62,648 nt of DNA from Gemmatimonadota bacterium (GCA_026705765.1 JAPPAB010000023.1:1-62648); one strand, 5' to 3'. Positions 45,801 through 54,193 are shown, counted from the first letter of the stretch. The notes: generated by a model from the sequence alone, not told the origin. Program-made: numbers and translations.

Positions 45801-46859
45801 CCTATAGAAGTGGAAATTCGCGGTTACGATTTGCCGACATTGACCCAATTGGGGCGCGAGGCAGAACGGGTAATGAGCGAGATCCCCGGACTATACGATG
45901 TGAAGTCGAGCCTTCAACGCGGCAACCCGGAAGTGCAAATTGTCTATAAGCGCGAATTATTAGCCAAATACAACTTGAATGTGCGCCAGGTAGCCTCGCT
46001 GGTACGCGAAAAAGTACAGGGCAATGTGGTAACGCGATTTCGAGAGGCTGACCGGCGCATCGATGTGCTGGTGCGCGTAGATGAAGCCGACCGCGCCGGA
46101 GTAACTGAATTGCGCCGACTGGTCGTGAACCCGGGCCGCCAGCAAGTGCCCATTCGCCTATCTGCGGTCGCCGACATCGAAGTACACGAAGGCCCGAGTG
46201 AAATTCGGCGCATAGATCAACAGCGCGCGGTTCTGATTTCAGCCAATGTGAGCGGTATAGACCTGGGAACAATGACCGCTATGATTCAGCAGGCACTGGA
46301 AACAATGGAAGTACCCCAGGATGTATCGATGGTCATTGGTGGCCAAAACAAGGAAATGGAGACATCGCTGAACAGTTTGACCTTTGCATTGGGCCTCGCA
46401 ATTTTTCTCGTGTACATCGTCATGGCCTCGCAATTTGAATCATTCCTCCATCCATTCGTAATCATGTTTAGCATTCCACTGGCACTGATTGGCGTAATCG
46501 TCATTCTATTTCTCACTGGCATATCCCTTTCCGTCGTAGTTTTTCTGGGCGTTATCATGCTGGCGGGCATCGTGGTGAACAACGCCATTGTGCTCGTAGA
46601 TTATATCAACCATCTGCGGCGCAGTGGGATGTCCAAATTAGAAGCAATTGTACAGGCTGGCGAAGTGCGATTGCGCCCCATCCTGATGACCACATCGACA
46701 ACCGTACTGGGATTATTGCCCATGGCGCTCGGCCTGGGCGATGGCGCGGAAATCCGTACGCCAATGGCGATCACCGTCGTAGCCGGGCTAATCAGTTCCA
46801 CCCTATTAACACTGGTCATTATTCCAACCGTATATTCTCTAATGGACCGCAGCGAATGA
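42819..46859 (+). CDS. RND efflux permease with large extra membrane region
   Basis: 1346 residues from the ATG at 42819, seven bases after GGAG. The HAE1/HME pump core is clear: N-terminal RRPVAIFMVVLAVAVFGYVSY, the MMPDISYPTLTVRTEYPDTAPEEVE porter start, the motif GIGMLVDNAIVVLESIFR, and C-terminal SIPLALIGVIV / GIVVNNAIVLVDYIN. Normal pumps are ~1030-1070 residues. Here about 270 residues are inserted after TM6 (after PMLASRQVHL, near 44450) and before the second half (RRAYTPFIRWALH, near 45265). The insert holds five or so hydrophobic segments. The frame is intact across it. The pump exports toxic compounds with the flanking adaptor and TolC gene. Confidence 0.9.
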   Translation: MQNNMESEIQDNVKRDFSRTFEITTRRPVAIFMVVLAVAVFGYVSYQQLPLNMMPDISYPTLTVRTEYPDTAPEEVENLISRPIEQRLGVVSNLVSITSISRPGMSDVILEFGWDTDMNDAVQTVRENLDRLNLPRGVNRPLILRYDPTQDPIMRVGIYGNENMYVLRHIAEEEIKQELEALKGVAAARVKGGLEEEIRVEISERQLALMGLNINTINRRLQEENVNLAGGSLLDGQTQYLVRTLNEFRTIDEIANLVVGDRNDIEIRVKDVGQVYRTHKEREIITRVNSVESVEIEIFKEADANIVATAQRVRDRLFGTPEQLAYIEKLKAGEIEKAKANDRREQVRQFVQMKEMTSFIAFTLPEGVDMEMLSDQSTFIESSVNEVKQTALIGGLLAILVLYIFLRNPSHTAIVGLAIPISIVATFAPMNIFGVSLNIMSLGGLALGIGMLVDNAIVVLESIFRCREEGDDMISATVRGTGEVGGAVFASTLTTVAVFFPIVFVEGVAGQIFGDMALTVVFSLLASLGVALFFIPMLASRQVHLARGDSEGQSRRLMQSEVLQLRSVAWLLEGMGLKNRGENALQYHAMNSRTLLMRVPIGFAYLLGEYVARTLWLASVIAIVALKAVFTVLAVLLYPIIYPGWGFYCWLGSGPLWRQKINRLWGPLCAWAEDRDLFGKAWVRIIWDDLLSFITPQNLGRDLGVQTRWTGRTLKRLFHWVWDRAIWKRVLKIAPVLLGAVGVLLLFVLGAVYFLLRFLIFTTLILVGKILILALMFVFLTGLVALLVIALILLPILAPVLFLFERGFAAIRRAYTPFIRWALHNRLSIVAGAVVPFAICWMVLLPRLGNELIPQVHQGEFNVDIGLPVGTPLEMTDETLKLIESRVMDAYDVGAISSTVGVDKTDITSSDQGEHTGVVSVVLEDIETDSPQNVMAGWGQDLLTLPTRIWGGIKGESVLAQREDALMADLRNRLSDLPQIKADFSRPALFSFKTPIEVEIRGYDLPTLTQLGREAERVMSEIPGLYDVKSSLQRGNPEVQIVYKRELLAKYNLNVRQVASLVREKVQGNVVTRFREADRRIDVLVRVDEADRAGVTELRRLVVNPGRQQVPIRLSAVADIEVHEGPSEIRRIDQQRAVLISANVSGIDLGTMTAMIQQALETMEVPQDVSMVIGGQNKEMETSLNSLTFALGLAIFLVYIVMASQFESFLHPFVIMFSIPLALIGVIVILFLTGISLSVVVFLGVIMLAGIVVNNAIVLVDYINHLRRSGMSKLEAIVQAGEVRLRPILMTTSTTVLGLLPMALGLGDGAEIRTPMAITVVAGLISSTLLTLVIIPTVYSLMDRSE

Positions 46860-47037
46860 CCAGTCCCCAACTCCTAAGATTTTTTTCCAATTGACTTTTG
46901 ACAACTTTCCATTTTCTTAAACACTTGTAGTTCTTTATGGCAAGGAAGCAAATACCCGGTAACTTTTTGGGCGTTTTTTCGTCTAACCCTTGTAACAATG
47001 ATAGTCACCCTATTGCCGAAACATGGAGAATTGAACG
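46860..47037. other. Gap between RND permease and TolC gene
   Basis: 178 bp without a gene. It has TTGAC-like boxes at 46891 and 46898 but no convincing -10 at the right distance. Nothing else recognised. Confidence 0.4.
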
Positions 47038-48411
47038 ATGCGTTGCGTTAGATACATCGCAGTACTGGCAATTATTTTTGCCCATGTGAATACAAGTGCT
47101 CAAGAAGCGCGAAAAGAAATGCGCCTCACGCTAAATGAGTGTGTGGAGATCTCGCTGACGAGCAGTGCCCAGATTGAGCAATTTAAGTACACGGTTGCGA
47201 TTGCGGAGACCCAGGTAGATAATGCACGGAATAGTTTTTTTCCAACTGCTTCTACTATGACCTGGGGGCTCAATAGAAGTGTTCAGGGACCGCGTGAAGG
47301 ACAGGTTCTGGATCAGACGACCGGTACGCTGGTGCAGTTATTGGGAGAAGATCGAATTGGTGGTGGGCAGAACTTCAGAATTGGTGGACTGTCAATGCCC
47401 ATTTATGACGGTCAGATCATTTCCCAGCTATCGAGCGCGAAAAACAGTCTGATGCAAACACAAATGCAACAAGTAGGCACTCGCCAAACGATCATTTTTC
47501 AAACCAAGCAGCGCTACTTTCTATTGTTACAAGCCATCAAACTATTGGAAGTCCAGCAAGAGCGCGTGCGGGTAGCCGAAGAAAGCCTGCGCAGGGCAGA
47601 GACATTGTATGAAATTGGATCCGCGGCAATTTTGCAGGTAACAAATGCAAGATCAAATCTGGCGGGTTTGCGCGCAACCCTGATTCAGCGAGAAAATGCC
47701 GTGAGTATCGCTCAGTCGAACCTGGCATTTACAATGGGCCTGGGCACGGATGTAGATATTATCCCCTCAGAAGAAGAGTTTGAACTTCTGTCTCCGAAAT
47801 ATTCTTTTACCGATGCACTGTCTATAGCCCTTAAAGAACACCCCGACATCCTGGGTAGCAAGTACGGTATGCTGTCTGCCCGAGACACTTATAATGCGAC
47901 GAGGAAAAGTTTGTACCACCCCAGAATTACGATGAACACGGGAGCTTATAGCTGGAGCATTGGTAAGGATGAGGAATTTGGTGGTATAGAAGACATCTTC
48001 CTTAAGAACTATAACTATAGTTTTAGTATCGGCGTGACTATGCCCCTTTTTAACTTCAATACGAGCGTCAACTTGAAACGGCAAAAGTTGCAGTATTTGC
48101 GCAGCCAGGAACAATTAGATCAGGCAAAACGACAAAAAGCATTGGTCCTCCAGCAACTCTACCTCAACCTGGAACGCTTTCGGCGTTTGATCGAAGCAAA
48201 TGAAGTAGCTGTGGAAGCGGCTGAAGAAAATTTTAAGCTGGAAGAAGAGCGATATAATTTTGGCGGGGGAACATTTCTCGAGCGATTGACGGCGCAGCGC
48301 GATTTGTTTGATGCGCGCAATAATCTCGTGCAGTCAAAATACAACTATCTGATCGAAATGGCGAATTTGGAAAACGAAATCGGCACACCCGTTGTCGGAA
48401 ATCCTGAATAG
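47038..48411 (+). CDS. TolC-family outer-membrane efflux protein
   Basis: 457 residues. A signal peptide (about 1-21, cut near NTSAQ) precedes the OEP repeats: LTLNECVEISLTSSAQIEQFKY at the start, and a second repeat at FTDALSIALKEHPDILGSKYG with long coiled helices between. It forms the outer-membrane exit duct of the RND pump encoded upstream. Length and pattern fit the family. Confidence 0.9.
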   Translation: MRCVRYIAVLAIIFAHVNTSAQEARKEMRLTLNECVEISLTSSAQIEQFKYTVAIAETQVDNARNSFFPTASTMTWGLNRSVQGPREGQVLDQTTGTLVQLLGEDRIGGGQNFRIGGLSMPIYDGQIISQLSSAKNSLMQTQMQQVGTRQTIIFQTKQRYFLLLQAIKLLEVQQERVRVAEESLRRAETLYEIGSAAILQVTNARSNLAGLRATLIQRENAVSIAQSNLAFTMGLGTDVDIIPSEEEFELLSPKYSFTDALSIALKEHPDILGSKYGMLSARDTYNATRKSLYHPRITMNTGAYSWSIGKDEEFGGIEDIFLKNYNYSFSIGVTMPLFNFNTSVNLKRQKLQYLRSQEQLDQAKRQKALVLQQLYLNLERFRRLIEANEVAVEAAEENFKLEEERYNFGGGTFLERLTAQRDLFDARNNLVQSKYNYLIEMANLENEIGTPVVGNPE

Positions 48412-48426
48412 TACGGAGGCGAGTTT

Positions 48427-48885
48427 ATGGGTACGTTTTATCGAACTGGTATGGTATTGGTTGTGGTTGCCCTGCTCTTGAGCACGGCTGTACCTGCCCA
48501 GGCTGTGGGTAAGGACTTTTTGATGCGATCAAAATTTCACAGTGCATTGATGTTTGGCCTGGGTGGCGTTCTGGTTAAGCAAGCATTCGATGCAAAAAAA
48601 GAGGCCAATGATGCGTATGATCTTTACAAACAAGCCAGCACCTCTGCATTGGCACGAGAATTTTACGATAATTCCAAGCGCCATGACACCCGCGCTGCAG
48701 TGTTGGGCGTTGCCGGTGGCGCAGCGATTCTTTTTTCCGTGCACCTATTTTTGAAAGAAGACGAGAGTGGTTTGCCTCCCCCGGAAATGAATCGAGGCAT
48801 TGTGAACATCAAGGGTGTGGCATTAGATATAAAAGGCGATGTGTTTCAGAGAAAGATGCAGGTTCAATTAAAAAAAGGATTTTGA
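48427..48885 (+). CDS. Secreted or membrane hypothetical protein after the TolC gene
   Basis: 152 residues. A signal peptide (MVLVVVALLLSTAVPAQA) is clear. A hydrophobic stretch (MFGLGGVLVKQAF) and a second one (VLGVAGGAAILFSVHLFL) suggest a membrane-bound form, with a helical segment of Ala/Asp/Tyr residues between them. I do not recognise the family. Co-transcription with the efflux genes (15-nt gap) and a terminator after it make it the last gene of that operon. Confidence 0.7.
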   Translation: MGTFYRTGMVLVVVALLLSTAVPAQAVGKDFLMRSKFHSALMFGLGGVLVKQAFDAKKEANDAYDLYKQASTSALAREFYDNSKRHDTRAAVLGVAGGAAILFSVHLFLKEDESGLPPPEMNRGIVNIKGVALDIKGDVFQRKMQVQLKKGF

Positions 48886-48898
48886 AGCATAAAAAATA

Positions 48899-48938
48899 AA
48901 AAAAGGGTCAATGCTCGCGTGAGTGTTGACCCTTTTTT
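48899..48938 (+). terminator. Rho-independent terminator ending the efflux operon
   Basis: Stem AAAAAGGGTCAA-t-GCTC / GAG-t-GTTGACCCTTTTTT, with T-run. Confidence 0.85.
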
Positions 48939-48965
48939 GCATGGGTATTTGTGGAGGGTTTTGAC

Positions 48966-49460
48966 ATGCCATCGGGAAAAACACATACGCGGATTGACCT
49001 TTTTTTACTGGTAGTCATCATCGGCATTGGAGCCTGTTTTTGGAATCCCCTCGTCGAATATTTCGGACGCGATGAAATGGTCGAATACGGAACTGTTTTT
49101 GTGGCTGCCTACTTATTTGGCACGTTTTTACTATCGCCCGATCTGGACTTAAAAGCCAGTGACCCATTGAAAAACTGGGGGATTTTGCGTTTGCTGTGGC
49201 GGCCTTATTCCCATATTTTCAAACACAGAGGAATTTCACATACGCCGATTGTGGGCACCCTGACCCGGGTGCTTTATATTTTCATAGTTGTGTACGCAAT
49301 CGCAGCTATACCCAACGCATTCTTTGATCTGGGTTGGAAAATGTCGTTTGACGACTTGAAAGACCTGGATCTCAAAATCGTTATATGGGCACTTGCGGGA
49401 CTGTGTTTGCCCGATCTATTTCACATTTTGGCCGATCACACACTTAAAAACGCCCGTTGA
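48966..49460 (+). CDS. DUF2227 family membrane-bound metal-binding protein
   Basis: 164 residues from the ATG at 48966, eight bases after GGAGG. It matches DUF2227/YdjM-like metal-dependent hydrolase relatives by PSGKTHTRIDL at the start, LSPDLDL, HRGISHTP and CLPDLFH, which supply His/Asp ligands. Membrane segments lie near 14-32, 43-62, 100-120 and 140-155. Function unknown. Confidence 0.8.
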   Translation: MPSGKTHTRIDLFLLVVIIGIGACFWNPLVEYFGRDEMVEYGTVFVAAYLFGTFLLSPDLDLKASDPLKNWGILRLLWRPYSHIFKHRGISHTPIVGTLTRVLYIFIVVYAIAAIPNAFFDLGWKMSFDDLKDLDLKIVIWALAGLCLPDLFHILADHTLKNAR

Positions 49461-49519
49461 CTTCTGGTTTAGTGCCCCTTATATTGCACACCCCATAGCT
49501 CAAGACATTGGGAGGCGTG

Positions 49520-50350
49520 TTGAACTGGCAACGCAAAAATTTTTCAGTGCTGGTCATTCCAGACGATGGTTCACGGACCCTGAAGTTTAAACTCGGTCAT
49601 CGCATGCTATTGGGGATAGGCTCAGGATTGGCCTTTGGGCTGTTGATGGTATTTATCGGTCTATTTTTTTTCTGGCGAGCCACGCATTGGAAACACACCG
49701 CGCAAATACTGGAACAGGAAAATGAGCACCTGCACGCCGATGTTGCCCGCGTGGATGAACTGGCGCAAGTGGTAACGCGCATGCAGGTCGGAGAGCAAAA
49801 ATTGCGTTCCATATTGGCAGGTCACATGGGATTGCCGCCAATACCCGATGAAGCGCAGTACGTTGAAGGATACTATGAAATAGCAACCCTATTGGTGCAA
49901 AACAAGCCGCGCGTTGGTCTGGAAATGCACTGGATTCCCGCAATCTGGCCTGTGCCCCCTTCTCTTGGATGGGTAGCACGTGCATTTGAAGCGGGAGACA
50001 ACTGTATCAACGGGGTATCTCCGACGGGCGTATTGATAAAATGCCATTCGGGGATTGATATCGCCGCCAGTGCGGGGACACCCGTGCAGGCCACAGCCAA
50101 TGGACAGGTGACATTTGCAGATTTCGATCCCGAGTTGGGGCATCTGGTGGTTATTGATCACGGTGGCATGTATACGACGCGGTATGGTCACAACCGCGCA
50201 CTGCTGGTCAAAGAAGGAGACTATGTCAGGCAAGGGCAATACATCGCTCTGGTAGGCACCTCAACGCAAAGCCGTGAACCTCATTTACACTACGAAGTTA
50301 TCGAAGGGGGACGGGCATGCAATCCGCACGATTTCTTACCTCGAAATTAG
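49520..50350 (+). CDS. M23 (LytM-type) peptidase with N-terminal membrane anchor
   Basis: 276 residues from a TTG codon five bases after GGGAG; upstream GTG/TTG codons overlap the ribosome site. One membrane helix (residues ~27-50), then a coiled-coil (HTAQILEQENEHLHADVARVDE in part) and the LytM domain: HSGIDIAASAGTPV with the first His and Asp zinc ligands, and HLHYEV near the end. It would cleave or help to cleave peptidoglycan crossbridges in the periplasm. The last 34 nt overlap the bactofilin gene, so the two are co-translated. Confidence 0.88.
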   Translation: MNWQRKNFSVLVIPDDGSRTLKFKLGHRMLLGIGSGLAFGLLMVFIGLFFFWRATHWKHTAQILEQENEHLHADVARVDELAQVVTRMQVGEQKLRSILAGHMGLPPIPDEAQYVEGYYEIATLLVQNKPRVGLEMHWIPAIWPVPPSLGWVARAFEAGDNCINGVSPTGVLIKCHSGIDIAASAGTPVQATANGQVTFADFDPELGHLVVIDHGGMYTTRYGHNRALLVKEGDYVRQGQYIALVGTSTQSREPHLHYEVIEGGRACNPHDFLPRN

Positions 50351-50817
50351 CGAAGCTTAACAAACATAATCACGTAGAAGCCATCAATACAATTGTAGGT
50401 GAAAGATCGGTTGTGGAAGGGCATTTTCAGATCGCCGATAGCATTCGCGTAGATGGGACTTTTCGCGGAAAAATCACGTCTTCTGGTTCACTGATCGTCA
50501 GTACTCAGGGCGAGGTAGATGCCGATTTGATCCACGTAAAAGACGCAGTTATTGACGGATGTGTCAAAGGACCTCTAGATGCCTCCCACTCCGTAAGGCT
50601 TGGCCCCAGCGCTGAGGTTGATGGCGACATTACAACTCAGGTGTTGATAGTCGAAAAAGGTGCTGTATTGCGCGGGACCTGCGCTGTAGCCCCCAATGCC
50701 GTGGATATAGAAACGCAAGCAGATGTGGATACAGAAACGCAGGAAGATGCAGAAATAGAAGAACGAGAAGATACGGATATGGAAACGCAGAAAGATGTTG
50801 AGCAGGTAGCAGATTGA
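50317..50817 (+). CDS. Bactofilin (polymer-forming cytoskeletal protein)
   Basis: 166 residues. The bactofilin beta-helix is visible from GERSVVEGHFQIADSIRVDGTFRG through GAVLRGTCAV (about 28-125). A basic N-terminus (LTSKLAKLNKHN) may bind membrane. The C-terminal 40 residues are a strongly acidic, repeat-like tail (DIETQAD, DTETQED, DMETQKD). Bactofilins form filaments that localise cell-wall enzymes, and the overlapping M23 gene is a typical partner. Ribosome site: GGGGG six bases before the ATG. Confidence 0.9.
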   Translation: MQSARFLTSKLAKLNKHNHVEAINTIVGERSVVEGHFQIADSIRVDGTFRGKITSSGSLIVSTQGEVDADLIHVKDAVIDGCVKGPLDASHSVRLGPSAEVDGDITTQVLIVEKGAVLRGTCAVAPNAVDIETQADVDTETQEDAEIEEREDTDMETQKDVEQVAD

Positions 50818-50836
50818 TCGACACAGCGATAGACAC

Positions 50837-50870
50837 AAAACGCGCGTTTATATAACGCGCGTTTTTTTGT
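50837..50870. terminator. Bidirectional terminator between bactofilin and hflX
   Basis: Perfect arms AAAACGCGCGTT / AACGCGCGTTTT with a TATAT loop and T-runs on both strands. It separates convergent genes. Confidence 0.85.
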
Positions 50871-50910
50871 TGCCTACCCGAAGAGCTGACCCGCTGATAC
50901 GGAAATGCAT

Positions 50911-52206
50911 TCAGCACATGATTTGATAGCGACCATTGGGCAAAAGACGCCGTGCATTGTGCTGGCTGAGTTTCACCTCCATTAAAACATCATTGCCCTT
51001 GTAGTCCGTGTGCAAAACTTCGCCAATTCGGTAGAGTTCTGACAGGAGTTTGCCCTCGCGTTGCGGAATCTGAACCACGAGCGTCAAACGATCGCCCTCA
51101 AGGTGATTGTAGATCGCCCATCGCAGGTCTTTGAGTCCATCGCCCGTCTCAGCAGAAAGCCAGACCGCGTCGGGATATGTGGCTTTTAGATACTCGCGTC
51201 GAGCCTGATCGTCTAACAGATCATTTTTGTTAAACACCATCATAGTCGGCCTATCGGCCACATCGAGTTCCCCAAGCACCTCAATTACCGTAGCGATATG
51301 CTCTTCACAAGCAGGATGACTGACGTCAACCACATGGAGCAAAAGATCGGCTTCGATTGCCTCTTCAAGGGTACTTTGAAAAGAAGCGATCAAATGGTGG
51401 GGCAGCTTTTTGATAAACCCAACGGTATCGGACAAAAGAATATCGCGGTTATAACCGAGGGAGATGCGCCGTGTGGTGGAATCAAGCGTGGCAAAAAGTC
51501 GATCTTCAATCAACACATCAGCGCCAGAAAGAGCACGCATAAGGGTAGATTTGCCCGCATTGGTATAACCGACAAGTGCTGCGCGAAAAATATCGGTGCG
51601 TTGTTTGCGGGCAATCTCGCGTTGTCTGGCAATGCGGTCCAGTGCCTGTTTGAGAATCGTAATGCGGCGATTGGTCGCGCGGCGATCCACCTCGAGCTGC
51701 GTTTCACCCGGACCGCGCGTACCCACACCGCCAGAGCCACCAGTACCGCCAGCTTGCCGCGAAAGATGGGTCCATTGACGGGTCAACCGGGGCAACATAT
51801 AGATAAGTTGAGCCAACTCGACCTGAGTTTGTGCCTCTCTGGTCTTAGCGCGACTGGCAAAGATATCGAGAATGAGTCGGCTGCGATCGATAATTTTAAC
51901 TTCAAGCAGGGTTTCGAGATTGCGGGTTTGTGCCGGCGAAAGGTCCTCGTCAAAAATAACGACCTGGGCATTGTATTCTGCGACCTGTTCGACGAGTTCT
52001 TCGGCCTTGCCGCGACCGATGAGATATGCGGGATCTCTGCGCCCGCGTTCCTGAAGCACCTGCACGGCAACATCAACACCCGCCGTATCCGCCAAAAGCC
52101 CGAGCTCGTCAAGCGTGTCCTGTGCCTCGGCCACTGAAACGCCGGGCAACGCAAGCCCGACGAGTATCCCCCGCTCAAACGCGTGTTCTTTTATGAGATC
52201 GTACAT
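50911..52206 (-). CDS. hflX: HflX ribosome-associated GTPase
   Basis: 431 residues. An N-terminal HflX domain (GRGKAEELVE, near 63) is followed by a glycine-rich loop (GGTGGSGGVGTRGPGETQLE) and the G domain: G1 GYTNAGKST (near 213), G3 DTVGF, G4 NKND. HflX splits stalled or hibernating ribosomes. No strong ribosome site is visible before the ATG. Confidence 0.93.
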   Translation of the reverse strand: MYDLIKEHAFERGILVGLALPGVSVAEAQDTLDELGLLADTAGVDVAVQVLQERGRRDPAYLIGRGKAEELVEQVAEYNAQVVIFDEDLSPAQTRNLETLLEVKIIDRSRLILDIFASRAKTREAQTQVELAQLIYMLPRLTRQWTHLSRQAGGTGGSGGVGTRGPGETQLEVDRRATNRRITILKQALDRIARQREIARKQRTDIFRAALVGYTNAGKSTLMRALSGADVLIEDRLFATLDSTTRRISLGYNRDILLSDTVGFIKKLPHHLIASFQSTLEEAIEADLLLHVVDVSHPACEEHIATVIEVLGELDVADRPTMMVFNKNDLLDDQARREYLKATYPDAVWLSAETGDGLKDLRWAIYNHLEGDRLTLVVQIPQREGKLLSELYRIGEVLHTDYKGNDVLMEVKLSQHNARRLLPNGRYQIMC

Positions 52207-52246
52207 AGTAGTGTTTAAGTAAGTGTTGGTGTTATTTTAACTCTCA

Positions 52247-52268
52247 TGCATCCATCCGCGTGGATGCA
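52247..52268. other. Hairpin TGCATCCA-tccgcg-TGGATGCA between hflX and the HIT gene
   Basis: 8-bp perfect stem with no T-run. It could be an hflX operator or a weak terminator for the HIT gene. Confidence 0.35.
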
Positions 52269-52284
52269 CTTTGGGATATCCCAT

Positions 52285-52788
52285 CTAAATCGCCTTAAAA
52301 TTCGGCCTTATAATAGACGCAATCTCTTCCGCCCGTTCCCATGACACAGTCACCTTCTGCTTCAAACTCCCATCTTTTGGCTGTAAGGCGGCGATATGCG
52401 GTGGTCCACTCCCCCATGTGCTCGACTTCCGTCGAGGTACAACGTGCATGTGAAAATGCGGCACCTCCTGCAAGCTGGCCACGCCGTTATTCTGATAAAC
52501 CGTAATCCCATCTGGATTGAAAGTTTTAACAAGTGCCGCCGCCGCTATCCGGACCGTCTTCACAATTTCATCAGCCTCATCATCCGTCAGATCCAATATC
52601 GTCGGCGCATGACGGCGAGGTACAACGAGAAGCTGTCCGATTTCAAACTGCCTGGGATTGAGCAACGCAAGCGTCTTCTCAGTCGAATGGATAACATGCC
52701 TCATTTCACCGCGTCCAGCAACTATTTCACAAAATGGACAGGGATCCCACGTCGGCATCTCAAATGCGGCAACAGTATCACTCATCAT
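52285..52788 (-). CDS. HIT-family nucleotide hydrolase/transferase
   Basis: 167 residues. The histidine triad is in VPHFHMHVVPRRK (near 108-120), and CPFC at 17-20 is likely part of the zinc site. These enzymes hydrolyse dinucleotide polyphosphates or AMP-lysine conjugates. It overlaps the upstream GNAT gene by 4 nt. Confidence 0.88.
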   Translation of the reverse strand: MMSDTVAAFEMPTWDPCPFCEIVAGRGEMRHVIHSTEKTLALLNPRQFEIGQLLVVPRRHAPTILDLTDDEADEIVKTVRIAAAALVKTFNPDGITVYQNNGVASLQEVPHFHMHVVPRRKSSTWGSGPPHIAALQPKDGSLKQKVTVSWERAEEIASIIRPNFKAI

Positions 52789-53252
52789 AATTTCTCATAA
52801 GAAACAATCGTCATCCTATCATTGAGCTCTCGCGTAACGCCAGTTCTCCTATAGCCCATTTTCTCATAAAAATAACAGTTACCTTCCTCTTGTAAAATCG
52901 TCTCAAGCTCCCAGCGCTCCGCATCAACAACACCCTCAACGAGCCCGATGGTATCTTGACCATATCCCTTCCCCTGATGCTCTGGGACGATAAACATGGG
53001 ACTAATCCTCGCCCGTCTCACCTCGTCATCGTAGATAATTCTGATCGCTCCGATTCGCACGCCGTCAAGCATAATGAAGTAATAAGTGGTATGGGGCTGC
53101 TTTAATCTGTCGATAATCCGTTCAACATCTTCAGTGGCTGGATTAGTCTCGTAATCCCGATACTTGCGAAGCAGTGGCAGAAATGACGCAATCTGAAGTC
53201 CGTGAATAGCTTCGGCATCTCTAATAGATGCTTTCTTTAAACTGATTCGCAT
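52785..53252 (-). CDS. GNAT family acetyltransferase
   Basis: 155 residues from the ATG at 53252, five bases after AGGTGA. The acetyl-CoA loop is PEHQGKGYGQDTI (near 90), and the C-terminus YFYEKMGYRRTG is typical of GNATs. The substrate is unknown. Its upstream in-frame extension overlaps the previous gene and has no support. Confidence 0.85.
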   Translation of the reverse strand: MRISLKKASIRDAEAIHGLQIASFLPLLRKYRDYETNPATEDVERIIDRLKQPHTTYYFIMLDGVRIGAIRIIYDDEVRRARISPMFIVPEHQGKGYGQDTIGLVEGVVDAERWELETILQEEGNCYFYEKMGYRRTGVTRELNDRMTIVSYEKL

Positions 53253-53256
53253 AAGT

Positions 53257-53802
53257 TCACCTATTTTTTCGCGCCTCCCATTCATCGCGCAATAAACCAC
53301 ACCACACCATGTCTTTAAATTCGCCTCTCAGATAGATATCCTGGCGCAGGACACCTTCACGGACCATCCCCAGCTTCTCCATTACCCGGAGAGAACCCAC
53401 ATTTCTCTCATCGGCTGTAGCGCGAATGCGATTCAAATCTGGATAAGCTGAAAACGCCTCGTCGATAACAGCACCCACAGCTTCCGTAGTCAATCCTTTT
53501 CCCCAAAAGCGTCGGGCAATGCTATAGCCCATTTCGCCAACGCGATTATCAAAATCAAATCCAATATTAATCCCACCAATAACAGAGCCAGCGTGTTCAA
53601 TCGCCCAGGACACGCGTGTTTTGCGATCCTGCAACACCTGACCTGCCACAAATTTTTCGGCATCTGCTCTCGTGTAGGGTTGGGGAACCGGAAGAAAGCG
53701 CGCCCATTCCGGATCAGATGCGTATAACAAAATATCTTCAACATCCACAAGGCTAAACACTCTGAGTATCAATCGGTCTGTTTTAATAAGTTCCGACAGC
53801 AT
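53257..53802 (-). CDS. RimJ/RimL-type GNAT acetyltransferase
   Basis: 181 residues from the ATG at 53802. It opens with LIKTDRLILRVFSLVDVEDIL and has RFWGKGLTTEAVGAVIDEAF as the acetyl-CoA loop and RNVGSLRVMEKLGM near the end. An in-frame start at 53856 lies in duplicated repeat R1 and is less likely. No clear ribosome site precedes 53802. Confidence 0.83.
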   Translation of the reverse strand: MLSELIKTDRLILRVFSLVDVEDILLYASDPEWARFLPVPQPYTRADAEKFVAGQVLQDRKTRVSWAIEHAGSVIGGINIGFDFDNRVGEMGYSIARRFWGKGLTTEAVGAVIDEAFSAYPDLNRIRATADERNVGSLRVMEKLGMVREGVLRQDIYLRGEFKDMVWCGLLRDEWEARKNR

Positions 53803-53836
53803 TTTAATGGTTTGGAAAGACTTCCAGTCCGTATGT

Positions 53837-53973
53837 GATAGATAGCGTTTTACCACAGAAATTCTACTAATCTTGTGACACTTTTATCGGCAAAATGGTT
53901 TCTATATTGCAAAAGTGAAAATAGACTGTTGCTCAAGCGGCAGTGGTCTGTCTAATTTCCCAACCGGGGAAAA
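53837..53973. repeat. Repeat R1, copy 1 (XRE gene 3' end plus spacer)
   Basis: 137 bp, more than 90% identical to 59801-59935 in the same orientation. It contains the last codons of the XRE gene (VFPGWEIRQTTAA in this copy) and the spacer up to 35 bp before the GNAT start. Confidence 0.9.
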
Positions 53974-54193
53974 CGAGAACAGCCGGATGACATTGCAACG
54001 CTCGAGCGAGCACCTTGGCGCGTTCAATCCCAAGCTGGATGCGGTTATTTTCAATGGCCGAAATAGTTGATTGGGGAATGCCCGTGCGCCTGGCGAGTTC
54101 ATTTTGACTAAGTTCCTGAAGCTCTCGGATAATACGGACAGATTCTCCTACAGATACCTCAATCTGCTTCTTAGCACGACGGTAATTTTCCAT
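53933..54193 (-). CDS. XRE-family helix-turn-helix regulator, antitoxin-like
   Basis: 86 residues from the ATG at 54193, eight bases after GGAGA. The helix-turn-helix is SQNELARRTGIPQSTISAIENNRIQLG. Size and layout match HigA-like antitoxins, but no toxin gene is adjacent. Its 3' end is duplicated elsewhere as part of R1. Confidence 0.85.
   Translation of the reverse strand: MENYRRAKKQIEVSVGESVRIIRELQELSQNELARRTGIPQSTISAIENNRIQLGIERAKVLARALQCHPAVLVFPGWEIRQTTAA

Noticed and set aside
46891-46925. TTGACT/TTGACA boxes before the TolC gene as a promoter
   Set aside because: No acceptable -10 box lies 16-18 bp downstream of either box.
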